Of a stretch of 64,000 nt of DNA, positions 26,635 to 34,720 are shown in pieces; position 1 is the first letter of the stretch; the number at the start of each line of letters is the position of its first letter. The position numbers were made by a program, and so were the translations under genes. The notes beneath the pieces were generated by a model. It saw only the letters and a list, made by a program, of their open reading frames with translations. It was not told the origin of the DNA and ran no database searches. The stretch is from Poseidonibacter parvus (GTDB lineage Bacteria; Campylobacterota; Campylobacteria; Campylobacterales; Arcobacteraceae). The DNA lies in assembly GCF_001956695.1 (NCBI RefSeq), contig NZ_CP019070.1:1426001-1490000 (forward strand), read 5' to 3'.

Positions 26635-27331
26635 TAGTCAAAATAATAATGAGAATTTTTTTTCAGAACAAAAAGAGTTAATTGAGTCTTTAAGTCTAAA
26701 GATAATTACAAATTTACAAAATGCAATATTACAAAAAGGAAATGCTTCATTAATTGTTTCAGGTGGTAGTACACCAAAGCCATTATTTGAAGAACTTAGC
26801 TCTTTTGATATTCCTTGGGAAAAAGTAAAAATTGCACTTGTAGATGAAAGATGGATTCCATCTTCTAGTGATGATTCAAATGAAAAGTTAGTTAAAAATA
26901 CACTTTTACAAAACTTTGCTAAAAAAGCACAATTTATTCCAATGTATCAAGAAGATATGACAATTGAAGATTCACAAAAAACTTGTTCAGACATTTATCA
27001 AAATGAATTGTTTCCTTTTGATGTAATAGTATTAGGAATGGGAGCTGATGGACATACGGCTTCTATTTTTCCTAATAATATTAAACTCGAAGAAGCTTTT
27101 GAAACAAATGAGAGCTTATGTGTCTTTATGACACCAAGCAATGCACCTTATGACAGAATGAGTTTAACAAAAAATGCAATATTATCTGCAAATAATATTT
27201 ATTTACATTTTGAAGGTGAACAAAAACAAGAAATCTATAAGCAAGTTCTTGAAGGTATTGATAAGAAACAAATGCCAATAGCTTCAATTTTAAATCAAGA
27301 TAAAAAAATAATAGAGGTATATTACAAATGA
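26624..27331 (+). CDS. pgl: 6-phosphogluconolactonase
   Basis: The enzyme hydrolyses 6-phosphogluconolactone to 6-phosphogluconate. Motifs SGGSTPKPLFEEL, LVDERWIP and VLGMGADGHTASIFPN define the DevB/Pgl family. I place the start at the ATG at 26624 (235 residues), preceded by TAGGGATT. The frame stays open further upstream to 26558, but that would overlap zwf by 77 bases with no homologous extension. The end overlaps edd in an ATGA. Confidence 0.92.
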   Translation: MKINSQNNNENFFSEQKELIESLSLKIITNLQNAILQKGNASLIVSGGSTPKPLFEELSSFDIPWEKVKIALVDERWIPSSSDDSNEKLVKNTLLQNFAKKAQFIPMYQEDMTIEDSQKTCSDIYQNELFPFDVIVLGMGADGHTASIFPNNIKLEEAFETNESLCVFMTPSNAPYDRMSLTKNAILSANNIYLHFEGEQKQEIYKQVLEGIDKKQMPIASILNQDKKIIEVYYK

Positions 27332-29157
27332 ATGAAATAATACTAGAAGTTACAAATAATATCATAGAAAGATCAAAGACAAGTAGAGAGATTTACTTAA
27401 ATAGAGTTAAAGAAGCTAGTAATAAAGGTGTTAATAGATCAAAAGTTGGATGTAGTAATCTTGCACATACAATTGCACCAATGAATGAACAAGAAAAAGA
27501 ATTAATGTCAGATAAAGTTACTCCAAATATTGCAATTGTAACTGCTTATAATGATATGCTATCAGCTCATGAACCTTTTAGTGTTTATCCATCATTAATT
27601 AAAAGAACACTTTTAAATGAAGGTGCAACAGCACAAGTTGCATCTGGAGTTCCTGCTATGTGTGATGGTGTTACTCAAGGTTATGAAGGAATGGAATTAA
27701 GTCTATTCTCAAGAGATAATATTGCAATGGGAACTGCTATTGGACTTTCTCATAATGTTTATGATGGAGCTATTTATTTAGGAGTTTGTGACAAAATTGT
27801 TCCAGGACTTTTAATAGGTGCATTATCTTTTGGACATTTGCCTGCTATTTTTATGCCAGCAGGTCCTATGCCTTCTGGTATTTCAAATAAAGAAAAAGCA
27901 TTAGTACGTCAAGAATTTGCTCAAGGAAAAGTTGATGAAAAAGCATTATTTAAAGTAGAAGCAGCTTCATATCATAGTAGTGGTACTTGTACTTTCTATG
28001 GAACTGCCAATTCAAATCAAATGCTTTTAGAAATGATGGGATTACAACTTCCTAATTCTTCTTTTGTAAATGCAAATACGCAGTTAAGAGATGAATTAAC
28101 ACAAGAAGCTTCAAAAACATTATTGAATTTAACAGAGTATAAAAATAATTTCACACCAATAGCAGATATTATTGACGAAAGAAGTTTTGTTAATGCAATT
28201 GTAGGACTTATGGCAACTGGTGGTTCTACTAATCATACAATTCATTTAATTGCAATGGCAAGAGCTGCTGGAATTATTATAAATTGGGATGATTTTAATA
28301 TGATTTCATCTGTAACACCACTATTATGTAGACTATACCCAAATGGAAGTGCTGATGTTAATCACTTCAGAGATGCAGGTGGTATGAGTGTTGTAATTAG
28401 TGAGCTAATAAATGCAGGTTTAGTACATGAAGATGTAAATACAATTGTAGGTCGTGGTTTAAAAAATTATATAGTTGAGCCTACTTTAAAAGAGAATAAA
28501 TTAGTATTTAATAAAGGTGCCATAATATCAAGAGATAAAGATATTGTTTCAAGCGTTGAAGCTCCTTTTTCAAATGAGGGTGGTATTACTCTTTTAAAAG
28601 GAAATATAGGAAGAAGTATTATTAAAACTTCTGCTTTAAAAGATGAGCATTTATATATTAAAGCTCCTGCAATGGTTTTCTCAACTCAAGATGAGTTAAA
28701 AAATGCCTTTAAAGAAGGTTTATTAAATAAAGATTTTGTAGCAGTTGTTAAATTTCAAGGACCGAAATCAAACGGAATGCCTGAACTTCACGGTTTATTA
28801 CCTTCTCTTGGTGTTTTACAAGATAAAGGGTTTAAAGTTGCAATTGTAACAGATGGAAGAATGTCAGGAGCTTCTGGAAAAGTACCATCTGCAATTCATT
28901 TAGTTAATGAAGCTGCAAAAGGTGGAGCTATTGCACTTATAGAAGATGGAGATATGATTTGTTTAGATGTTAAAAAAGGAACATTAAATATTGAAATCCC
29001 AGCAGAAGAAAAGATTAGAAGAACTATTAAAAAAGTAGACTTATCAGCTAATCATTATAACTATGGAAGAAATTTATTCTCTAGTGTTAGAGACAATATT
29101 AGTAGTGCAGAAGAGGGTGCTACTATCTTTGATATTATTGGAAAAGAGAGAAATTAA
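27328..29157 (+). CDS. edd: phosphogluconate dehydratase
   Basis: A 609-residue iron-sulfur dehydratase of the IlvD/Edd family that converts 6-phosphogluconate to 2-keto-3-deoxy-6-phosphogluconate. Recognisable blocks are VPAMCDGVTQGYEGMELSL, CDKIVPGLLIGAL, SGTCTFYGTANSNQM and VTDGRMSGASGKVPSAIH. The length and the neighbouring KDPG aldolase favour Edd over dihydroxyacid dehydratase (IlvD is about 560 residues). Coupled to pgl by a four-base overlap. Confidence 0.95.
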   Translation: MNEIILEVTNNIIERSKTSREIYLNRVKEASNKGVNRSKVGCSNLAHTIAPMNEQEKELMSDKVTPNIAIVTAYNDMLSAHEPFSVYPSLIKRTLLNEGATAQVASGVPAMCDGVTQGYEGMELSLFSRDNIAMGTAIGLSHNVYDGAIYLGVCDKIVPGLLIGALSFGHLPAIFMPAGPMPSGISNKEKALVRQEFAQGKVDEKALFKVEAASYHSSGTCTFYGTANSNQMLLEMMGLQLPNSSFVNANTQLRDELTQEASKTLLNLTEYKNNFTPIADIIDERSFVNAIVGLMATGGSTNHTIHLIAMARAAGIIINWDDFNMISSVTPLLCRLYPNGSADVNHFRDAGGMSVVISELINAGLVHEDVNTIVGRGLKNYIVEPTLKENKLVFNKGAIISRDKDIVSSVEAPFSNEGGITLLKGNIGRSIIKTSALKDEHLYIKAPAMVFSTQDELKNAFKEGLLNKDFVAVVKFQGPKSNGMPELHGLLPSLGVLQDKGFKVAIVTDGRMSGASGKVPSAIHLVNEAAKGGAIALIEDGDMICLDVKKGTLNIEIPAEEKIRRTIKKVDLSANHYNYGRNLFSSVRDNISSAEEGATIFDIIGKERN

Positions 29158-29158
29158 T

Positions 29159-29794
29159 ATGAAAATAAACGCAAAAGAAGTACTTAGCATTAGCCCAATA
29201 GTACCAGTAATAGCAATAGATAATATTGAAGATGCATTACCACTTGCAAAAGCATTGCAAGATGGTGGAATTAATATAATGGAAATTACTTTAAGAACAG
29301 CAACAGGTCTTAAAGCAATAGAACTTATATCAAAGCAAATGCCTTCTATGAATGTAGGAGCAGGAACTGTATGTAATAAAAAAGATTTAGAAGACTCTAT
29401 TTCTCATGGAGCAGCTTTTGTATTCTCTCCAGGAATAAGTGAAGAGTTAATACAAGCTGCAAAACAAAATGATATCGCTCTAATTCCAGGAGTTTGTACA
29501 GCATCAGAAGTAATGCTAGCACAAAATAATGATATAAACGCATGTAAACTATTTCCAGCAGTACAAGTTGGAGGAGTAAACTTACTTAAAGCCTTTTTGG
29601 GACCTTTTGCAAAAATGAGTTTTTGTCCAACAGGTGGAGTAAGTCTAGATAATATGAATGAGTTTTTAGATTTAAAAAATGTACTTTGTGTAGGTGGTTC
29701 ATGGTTAGTTCCAAAAAAACTACTTGATGAAAAGAACTTTGATGAGATTACAAGAATTGCTAAAAGTTCATTAGAAAAAATCAATAAGGCTTAA
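29159..29794 (+). CDS. eda: KDPG aldolase
   Basis: 2-keto-3-deoxy-6-phosphogluconate aldolase, which yields pyruvate and glyceraldehyde-3-phosphate. The MEITLRT segment carries the catalytic Glu, GAGTV and SPG bind phosphate, and the Schiff-base Lys lies in CKLFPA. The start is the ATG at 29159 (211 residues), one base after the edd stop; an upstream in-frame ATG at 29063 would only add a non-homologous stretch inside edd. Confidence 0.95.
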   Translation: MKINAKEVLSISPIVPVIAIDNIEDALPLAKALQDGGINIMEITLRTATGLKAIELISKQMPSMNVGAGTVCNKKDLEDSISHGAAFVFSPGISEELIQAAKQNDIALIPGVCTASEVMLAQNNDINACKLFPAVQVGGVNLLKAFLGPFAKMSFCPTGGVSLDNMNEFLDLKNVLCVGGSWLVPKKLLDEKNFDEITRIAKSSLEKINKA

Positions 29795-29796
29795 AT

Positions 29797-31452
29797 ATGA
29801 ACGAACAAAGAGATATTCTTTTTGCTAGATTAAAGCAAATTAGAAGCCAGCTTAAAAATATGTCAATTAATGACTTATTTACTCTAAATCCAAAGCGTTT
29901 TGAGGAGTTTTCAACTTCACTAGATGATATGATTTTAGATTATTCAAAAGTTCATGTAAATAATGATGTTATGACAACATTATTTAAACTAGCAAAAGCT
30001 TGTGATGTTGAAGAAAAAAGAGATGCAATGTATCGTGGTGATAAAATCAATATCACTGAAAATAGAGCCGTTTTACATATAGCACTTAGAAATAAACCAA
30101 ATAAACCTATATATGTTGACAATAGAGATATTATGCAAGATGTTCAAGAAGGTTTAGAAAAAATGCAAAAATTTGCAAATGGAATCAGAGATGGTAAAAT
30201 TGTTTCATCAAGTGGTGAAGCTTTTACAGATATTGTAAATATAGGAATTGGAGGTTCACATCTTGGCCCTGCTATGGTTACACAATCATTAAAACCTTTT
30301 CATGATGGTCCTAATGTTCATTTTGTATCTAATATTGATTCATCTCATATTACAGATACTTTAAGTAATCTTGACCCTTCAAAAACATTAATACTAATAG
30401 CATCTAAAACGTTTACAACTATTGAGACAATGACAAATGCAAAAACAGCAATGAAATGGATGTCAAATGCAATTGGTGAAGAAAATGCAGGAAAACATTT
30501 TGCTGCAATTTCAACAGCATTAGAAAAAACTAAAGATTTCGGTATTAGTGAAGACAGAGTTTTTGGATATTGGGATTGGGTTGGTGGAAGATACTCAATT
30601 TGGAGTTCAATTGGATTAGGTGTAATGATAGCAATTGGAACTGATAATTTTTCACAGTTTTTAGATGGTGCTTATGAAATGGATGAGCATTTTAAAAATA
30701 CACCAATTGAGCAAAATATGCCAGTAATACTTGGACTTATTGGAATTTGGCATAGAAATATATGTGAATATCCAACACGTGCAATTTTACCGTATGATCA
30801 AAGATTAAGTTCTTTTCCTTCATATATTCAACAACTTGATATGGAAAGTAATGGAAAAAGTATTTCTTCAAGTGGTGAGAGCTTATATGAAAAAACAGGT
30901 GCAATTGTTTGGGGTGATGCTGGTACAAATTCACAGCATTCATTCTTTCAATTATTACACCAAGGTTCACAAATAGTTCCTTGTGAGTTTATGTTAGGTG
31001 TAAATAAATCAGAAAATGATATGAAAGAGCATAATGATTTATTAATTGCAAACTGTTTAGCACAAAGTCAAGCACTTATGGCAGGGCGAAGAATTGATGA
31101 AGTAATTCGGGTATTAGAAAAAAGAGGAGTTCCACATGAAGAATCAATTAGATTAGCTCCTCATAGACAATTTAATGGTAATCGTCCTTCATCAACTCTT
31201 TTATATAAAAAACTTGACCCTAAAACCTTAGGAAAAATCATAGCTTTATACGAGCATAGAGTTTTCGTAGAAGGTATTATTTGGGGTGTTGACTCATTTG
31301 ATCAATGGGGAGTTGAACTTGGAAAAGAGTTAGCAACAGAGATGTTAACACATGTTCAAGAGACACATAAAAAGAAAAAAGAGTATACGCACAAAGATAT
31401 GGACTCATCAAGTGCTGGATTATTAAACGCAATTAGTGCCTGGCAAGAATAG
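29797..31452 (+). CDS. pgi: glucose-6-phosphate isomerase
   Basis: A 551-residue isomerase linking fructose-6-phosphate to glucose-6-phosphate, which is the required step between fructokinase and Zwf. Signatures are GIGGSHLGPAMV, SKTFTTIETMTNA, WDWVGGRYSIWSSIGL, and DQWGVELGKELA near the end. It begins two bases after eda and is the last gene of the zwf-pgl-edd-eda-pgi operon, which is closed by the hairpin at 31453-31484. Confidence 0.95.
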   Translation: MNEQRDILFARLKQIRSQLKNMSINDLFTLNPKRFEEFSTSLDDMILDYSKVHVNNDVMTTLFKLAKACDVEEKRDAMYRGDKINITENRAVLHIALRNKPNKPIYVDNRDIMQDVQEGLEKMQKFANGIRDGKIVSSSGEAFTDIVNIGIGGSHLGPAMVTQSLKPFHDGPNVHFVSNIDSSHITDTLSNLDPSKTLILIASKTFTTIETMTNAKTAMKWMSNAIGEENAGKHFAAISTALEKTKDFGISEDRVFGYWDWVGGRYSIWSSIGLGVMIAIGTDNFSQFLDGAYEMDEHFKNTPIEQNMPVILGLIGIWHRNICEYPTRAILPYDQRLSSFPSYIQQLDMESNGKSISSSGESLYEKTGAIVWGDAGTNSQHSFFQLLHQGSQIVPCEFMLGVNKSENDMKEHNDLLIANCLAQSQALMAGRRIDEVIRVLEKRGVPHEESIRLAPHRQFNGNRPSSTLLYKKLDPKTLGKIIALYEHRVFVEGIIWGVDSFDQWGVELGKELATEMLTHVQETHKKKKEYTHKDMDSSSAGLLNAISAWQE

Positions 31453-31484
31453 AAATAAAGAGGTATATTAATATCTCTTTATTT
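31453..31484 (+). terminator. terminator of the zwf-pgi operon
   Basis: A perfect 10-bp stem pairs 31453-31462 with 31475-31484, starting directly after the pgi stop and followed by an A/T-rich run with a T-tract near 31497. Confidence 0.65.
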
Positions 31485-31516
31485 ATTTAAAAGTTTATTT
31501 TTTATAATAACAATAT

Positions 31517-31565
31517 AACATTATGATGTTTAAGTTTTAATTAACGTTTAAGTCATTATAATGAC
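31517..31565 (+). promoter_or_regulatory. palindromic sites in front of the gapN-like gene
   Basis: A perfect 14-base palindrome, GTCATTATAATGAC, occupies 31552-31565. A weaker one, AACATTATGATGTT (5-bp arms), lies at 31517-31530. Both contain a CATTAT core and lie 25-70 bases before the gene start. They are candidate operators or part of the promoter for gapN-pyk. Confidence 0.45.
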
Positions 31566-31589
31566 ATTATGAATTTTAAGGAAATAAAA

Positions 31590-33209
31590 ATGAAAACTAA
31601 TAATAAAAAATATGAAAATATATTTACATCTATAGAAGAAATTCCAAAACAATTTCAATTAGATGGTGAAATCTCTCAAGATGAGTATTTAATTGATGGT
31701 TCAATAAAACATTGGAAAGGTCAAAAACAAGATGTTTATTCTCCAATATGTTTAAAAGATGGAAAACAAGTGAAACTTGGAACTTATCCAAAACTAACTC
31801 AAAATGAAGCACATCAAGCTTTAGACTCTGCAATGAACGCATATAATCATGGGATGGGTCAATGGCCACAAATGAAAGTAGAAGAGCGAATAAAAGCAGT
31901 AGAAAAGTTTACTTTCAAAATGATTGAAAAAAGAGAAGAAGTTGTAAATCTTTTAATGTGGGAAATAGGTAAATCACTTAAAGATTCTCAAAAAGAGTTT
32001 GATAGAACAGTTGATTATATTAAAGATACAATTGAAGCTTTAAAAAACTTAGATAGAAAAAATTCTCAATTAGAGATTGAATCTGGAATTTTAGCTCAGG
32101 TAAAAAGATCTCCTCTTGGTGTTACTTTATGTATGGGACCATTTAACTATCCATTAAATGAAACATTTACCACATTAATTCCAGCACTTATTATGGGGAA
32201 TGCAGTTATCTTTAAACCACCAAAATTTGGTGTTTTATTACATAGACCACTTCTTGAAGCATTTAGAGATTCTTTTCCAAAAGGTATAGTAAATACATTA
32301 TATGGAAGTGGGGAAGAGTTATTAACTCCATTAATGAAAAGTGGAAAAATTGATGTATTAGCATTTATTGGTAGTTCAAAAGTTGCTAGTACTATGGAGC
32401 ATCATCACCCAAAACCAAATAGATTAAGGTCAGTACTAAGCTTAGAAGCTAAAAATGCAGCTATTGTAATGCCTGATGCAAATCTTGAAGTTGCTGTAAA
32501 TGAATGTGTTACAGGAAGTTTATCTTACAACGGTCAAAGATGTACAGCTTTAAAGATTTTATTTGTTCATGAAAATATTGTAGGAAGCTTTTTGGAACAA
32601 TTTAATGCAAAAGTAGATGCTATTAAATATGGAATGCCTTGGGATAAAGATGTTCAAATTACACCATTACCTGAATCTAATAAAACTACATATTTAAAAG
32701 ATTTAATAGATGATGCAACTTCAAAAGGTGCAAAAATAGTAAATAAAGATGGTGGCACAATAAAAAATACATTTATGTTCCCAGCTGTTTTATATCCTGT
32801 TAATAAAGATATGAAAGTTTATCATGAAGAGCAATTTGGTCCTGTTGTTCCAATTCTAACTTATAAAGATATTCATGAGCCAATGCAATATTTAATGGAA
32901 TCAAACTATGGACAACAAGTAAGTATTTTTGGAAATAATTCTGATGAAATCGCTAAAATGATTGATAGTTTTGTTAATCAAGTAAGCCGTGTTAATATAA
33001 ATGCTCAATGTCAAAGAGGACCAGATATCTTCCCATTTACAGGAAGAAAAGATTCTGCACAAAGTACACTTTCAGTTGGTGATGCACTAAGAGCTTTTAG
33101 TATTAGGTCAATGGTTGCTATTAAAAATAATAGTGAAAATAAAGAGATAGTGACGAATATTTTAAGAGATCATAAATCTAACTTTTTATCAACTGATTTC
33201 ATTTTATAA
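31590..33209 (+). CDS. gapN: non-phosphorylating NADP-dependent glyceraldehyde-3-phosphate dehydrogenase
   Basis: An aldehyde dehydrogenase of about 539 residues that by family oxidises glyceraldehyde-3-phosphate straight to 3-phosphoglycerate, bypassing the ATP-forming step. The catalytic Cys318 lies in NGQRCTALK and the general base Glu286 in SLEAKN. PFNYPLNETFTTLIPAL is the Rossmann-entry segment. The RGPDIFPFTGRKDS segment near the end is a GapN hallmark. I choose the ATG at 31590, six bases after TAAGGAA; an upstream ATG at 31569 has no such site. The N-terminus is longer than in streptococcal GapN. The context between pgi and pyk supports the assignment. Confidence 0.85.
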   Translation: MKTNNKKYENIFTSIEEIPKQFQLDGEISQDEYLIDGSIKHWKGQKQDVYSPICLKDGKQVKLGTYPKLTQNEAHQALDSAMNAYNHGMGQWPQMKVEERIKAVEKFTFKMIEKREEVVNLLMWEIGKSLKDSQKEFDRTVDYIKDTIEALKNLDRKNSQLEIESGILAQVKRSPLGVTLCMGPFNYPLNETFTTLIPALIMGNAVIFKPPKFGVLLHRPLLEAFRDSFPKGIVNTLYGSGEELLTPLMKSGKIDVLAFIGSSKVASTMEHHHPKPNRLRSVLSLEAKNAAIVMPDANLEVAVNECVTGSLSYNGQRCTALKILFVHENIVGSFLEQFNAKVDAIKYGMPWDKDVQITPLPESNKTTYLKDLIDDATSKGAKIVNKDGGTIKNTFMFPAVLYPVNKDMKVYHEEQFGPVVPILTYKDIHEPMQYLMESNYGQQVSIFGNNSDEIAKMIDSFVNQVSRVNINAQCQRGPDIFPFTGRKDSAQSTLSVGDALRAFSIRSMVAIKNNSENKEIVTNILRDHKSNFLSTDFIL

Positions 33210-33219
33210 AAGGAAAGAG

Positions 33220-34665
33220 ATGGAAAAAAGAACAAAAATATTAGCAACTTTAGGCCCAGCAAGCCATAGCATAGAGACAATAGAAGGCTTAATCAAAGCA
33301 GGTGCAAATATGTTTAGATTAAACTTTTCTCATGGAAGTCATGAATATCACTTAGATACTTTAAATAATATTAGAACTGCTATGAAAAACCTTAATACAA
33401 CAGTAGGAGTATTACAAGATATTTCAGGACCGAAAGTTAGAGTAGGGGATTTAAAAGAACCTTTTGAACTTTTACGTGGTGATGAAATCACTTTTCTAAA
33501 AGAAGAAATTGTAGGATATAAAAAAGAAGATAAAAAATATGTAGTTTCTATTAATTATCCTGATATTCTAGATAAAGTAAAAATAGATGAATATATTTAC
33601 CTTTATGATGGAACTATTAGAGCAAAAGTAATTCAAATAGAAGGTGAAGTAATAGCTCGTATTGAAAACCATGGAATACTATCTTCAAAAAAAGGTGTAA
33701 ATTTCCCAAATACAGTAATTGATATTAATGTAATTACAAAAAAAGATGAAAAAGATATTGCTTGGGGTGTAGAGAATAATGTAGATTACTTTGCAATCTC
33801 TTTTGTTCAAAATGGTAATGATATGAAAAGAGCAAGAGAACTTCTAAATGGCTATAAAGGTAAATTAATAGCAAAAATAGAGAAGTTTGATGCTGTTGAA
33901 AATATTGATGATATTATAGAACAATCTGATGGTCTAATGGTAGCACGTGGGGATTTAGGTATTGAAGTACCTTACTATGATGTGCCAACTATTCAAAAGA
34001 TGCTAATTAAAAAAGCAAATAATGTAGGAATGCCTGTAATTACAGCAACACAAATGCTTTTATCAATGACACAAAATGAAAGAGCAACAAGAGCAGAAAT
34101 ATCTGATGTTGCAAATGCAGTTCTAGATGGAACAGATGTAGTAATGTTATCTGAAGAAAGTGCAGTTGGTGAAGATCCAATAAATGTAGTTGAAACAATG
34201 AGTAATATTATTTCAAAAACAGAAGATATTTATAACTTTGATAAACAAAGTAAATTAGAATACTTAGATGAATTTGATGTAATACAAGCAACTGTAACAA
34301 AATTAGCAGATGATTTAAATGCAAAAGGAATTCTAGCTCTAACAAGCTCAGGAAAATCAGCAATAAAAATGTCAAGATATAGACCAAAAACTCCAATCTT
34401 AACATTTACACATAAGAAAAAAGTATTAAATTCATTAACAGCAGTTTGGGGAGTACAACCAATAGGAACAATAAAAGAAGCACATGCCTCTAAAATGTTT
34501 CAAAAGATGTTAGTATCATTAGAGCAAAAAGGCTTACTTCAAAAAGAAGGACCTTATGTAGCAACAGTAGGGTATCCAGTAGGAATGCCAGGAAGTACAA
34601 ATACAATTAAGATTTTAACTGAGTCTGAGATTGAATATTATTTGAATTTTAAGGGAAAGAAGTAA
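33220..34665 (+). CDS. pyk: pyruvate kinase
   Basis: A 481-residue glycolytic kinase that converts phosphoenolpyruvate and ADP to pyruvate and ATP. GPAS, MFRLNFSHG, MVARGDLGIEVP and PVITATQMLLSM are the substrate and metal-binding signatures; RAEISDVANAVLDGTD is the helical block. It starts ten bases after the GapN-like gene and ends the sugar block with a shared bidirectional terminator. Confidence 0.95.
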   Translation: MEKRTKILATLGPASHSIETIEGLIKAGANMFRLNFSHGSHEYHLDTLNNIRTAMKNLNTTVGVLQDISGPKVRVGDLKEPFELLRGDEITFLKEEIVGYKKEDKKYVVSINYPDILDKVKIDEYIYLYDGTIRAKVIQIEGEVIARIENHGILSSKKGVNFPNTVIDINVITKKDEKDIAWGVENNVDYFAISFVQNGNDMKRARELLNGYKGKLIAKIEKFDAVENIDDIIEQSDGLMVARGDLGIEVPYYDVPTIQKMLIKKANNVGMPVITATQMLLSMTQNERATRAEISDVANAVLDGTDVVMLSEESAVGEDPINVVETMSNIISKTEDIYNFDKQSKLEYLDEFDVIQATVTKLADDLNAKGILALTSSGKSAIKMSRYRPKTPILTFTHKKKVLNSLTAVWGVQPIGTIKEAHASKMFQKMLVSLEQKGLLQKEGPYVATVGYPVGMPGSTNTIKILTESEIEYYLNFKGKK

Positions 34666-34689
34666 AATTTAATATTATTTAGTGTATCT

Positions 34690-34720
34690 AAAAAAGGGCT
34701 AAATAATAGCTCCTTTTTTT
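34690..34720. terminator. bidirectional terminator between pyk and the sensor kinase
   Basis: An 11-bp stem with one bulged T pairs 34690-34700 with 34708-34719, with A6 on one side and T7 on the other, so it can work for both convergent genes. It overlaps the stop codon of the kinase gene. Confidence 0.7.
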
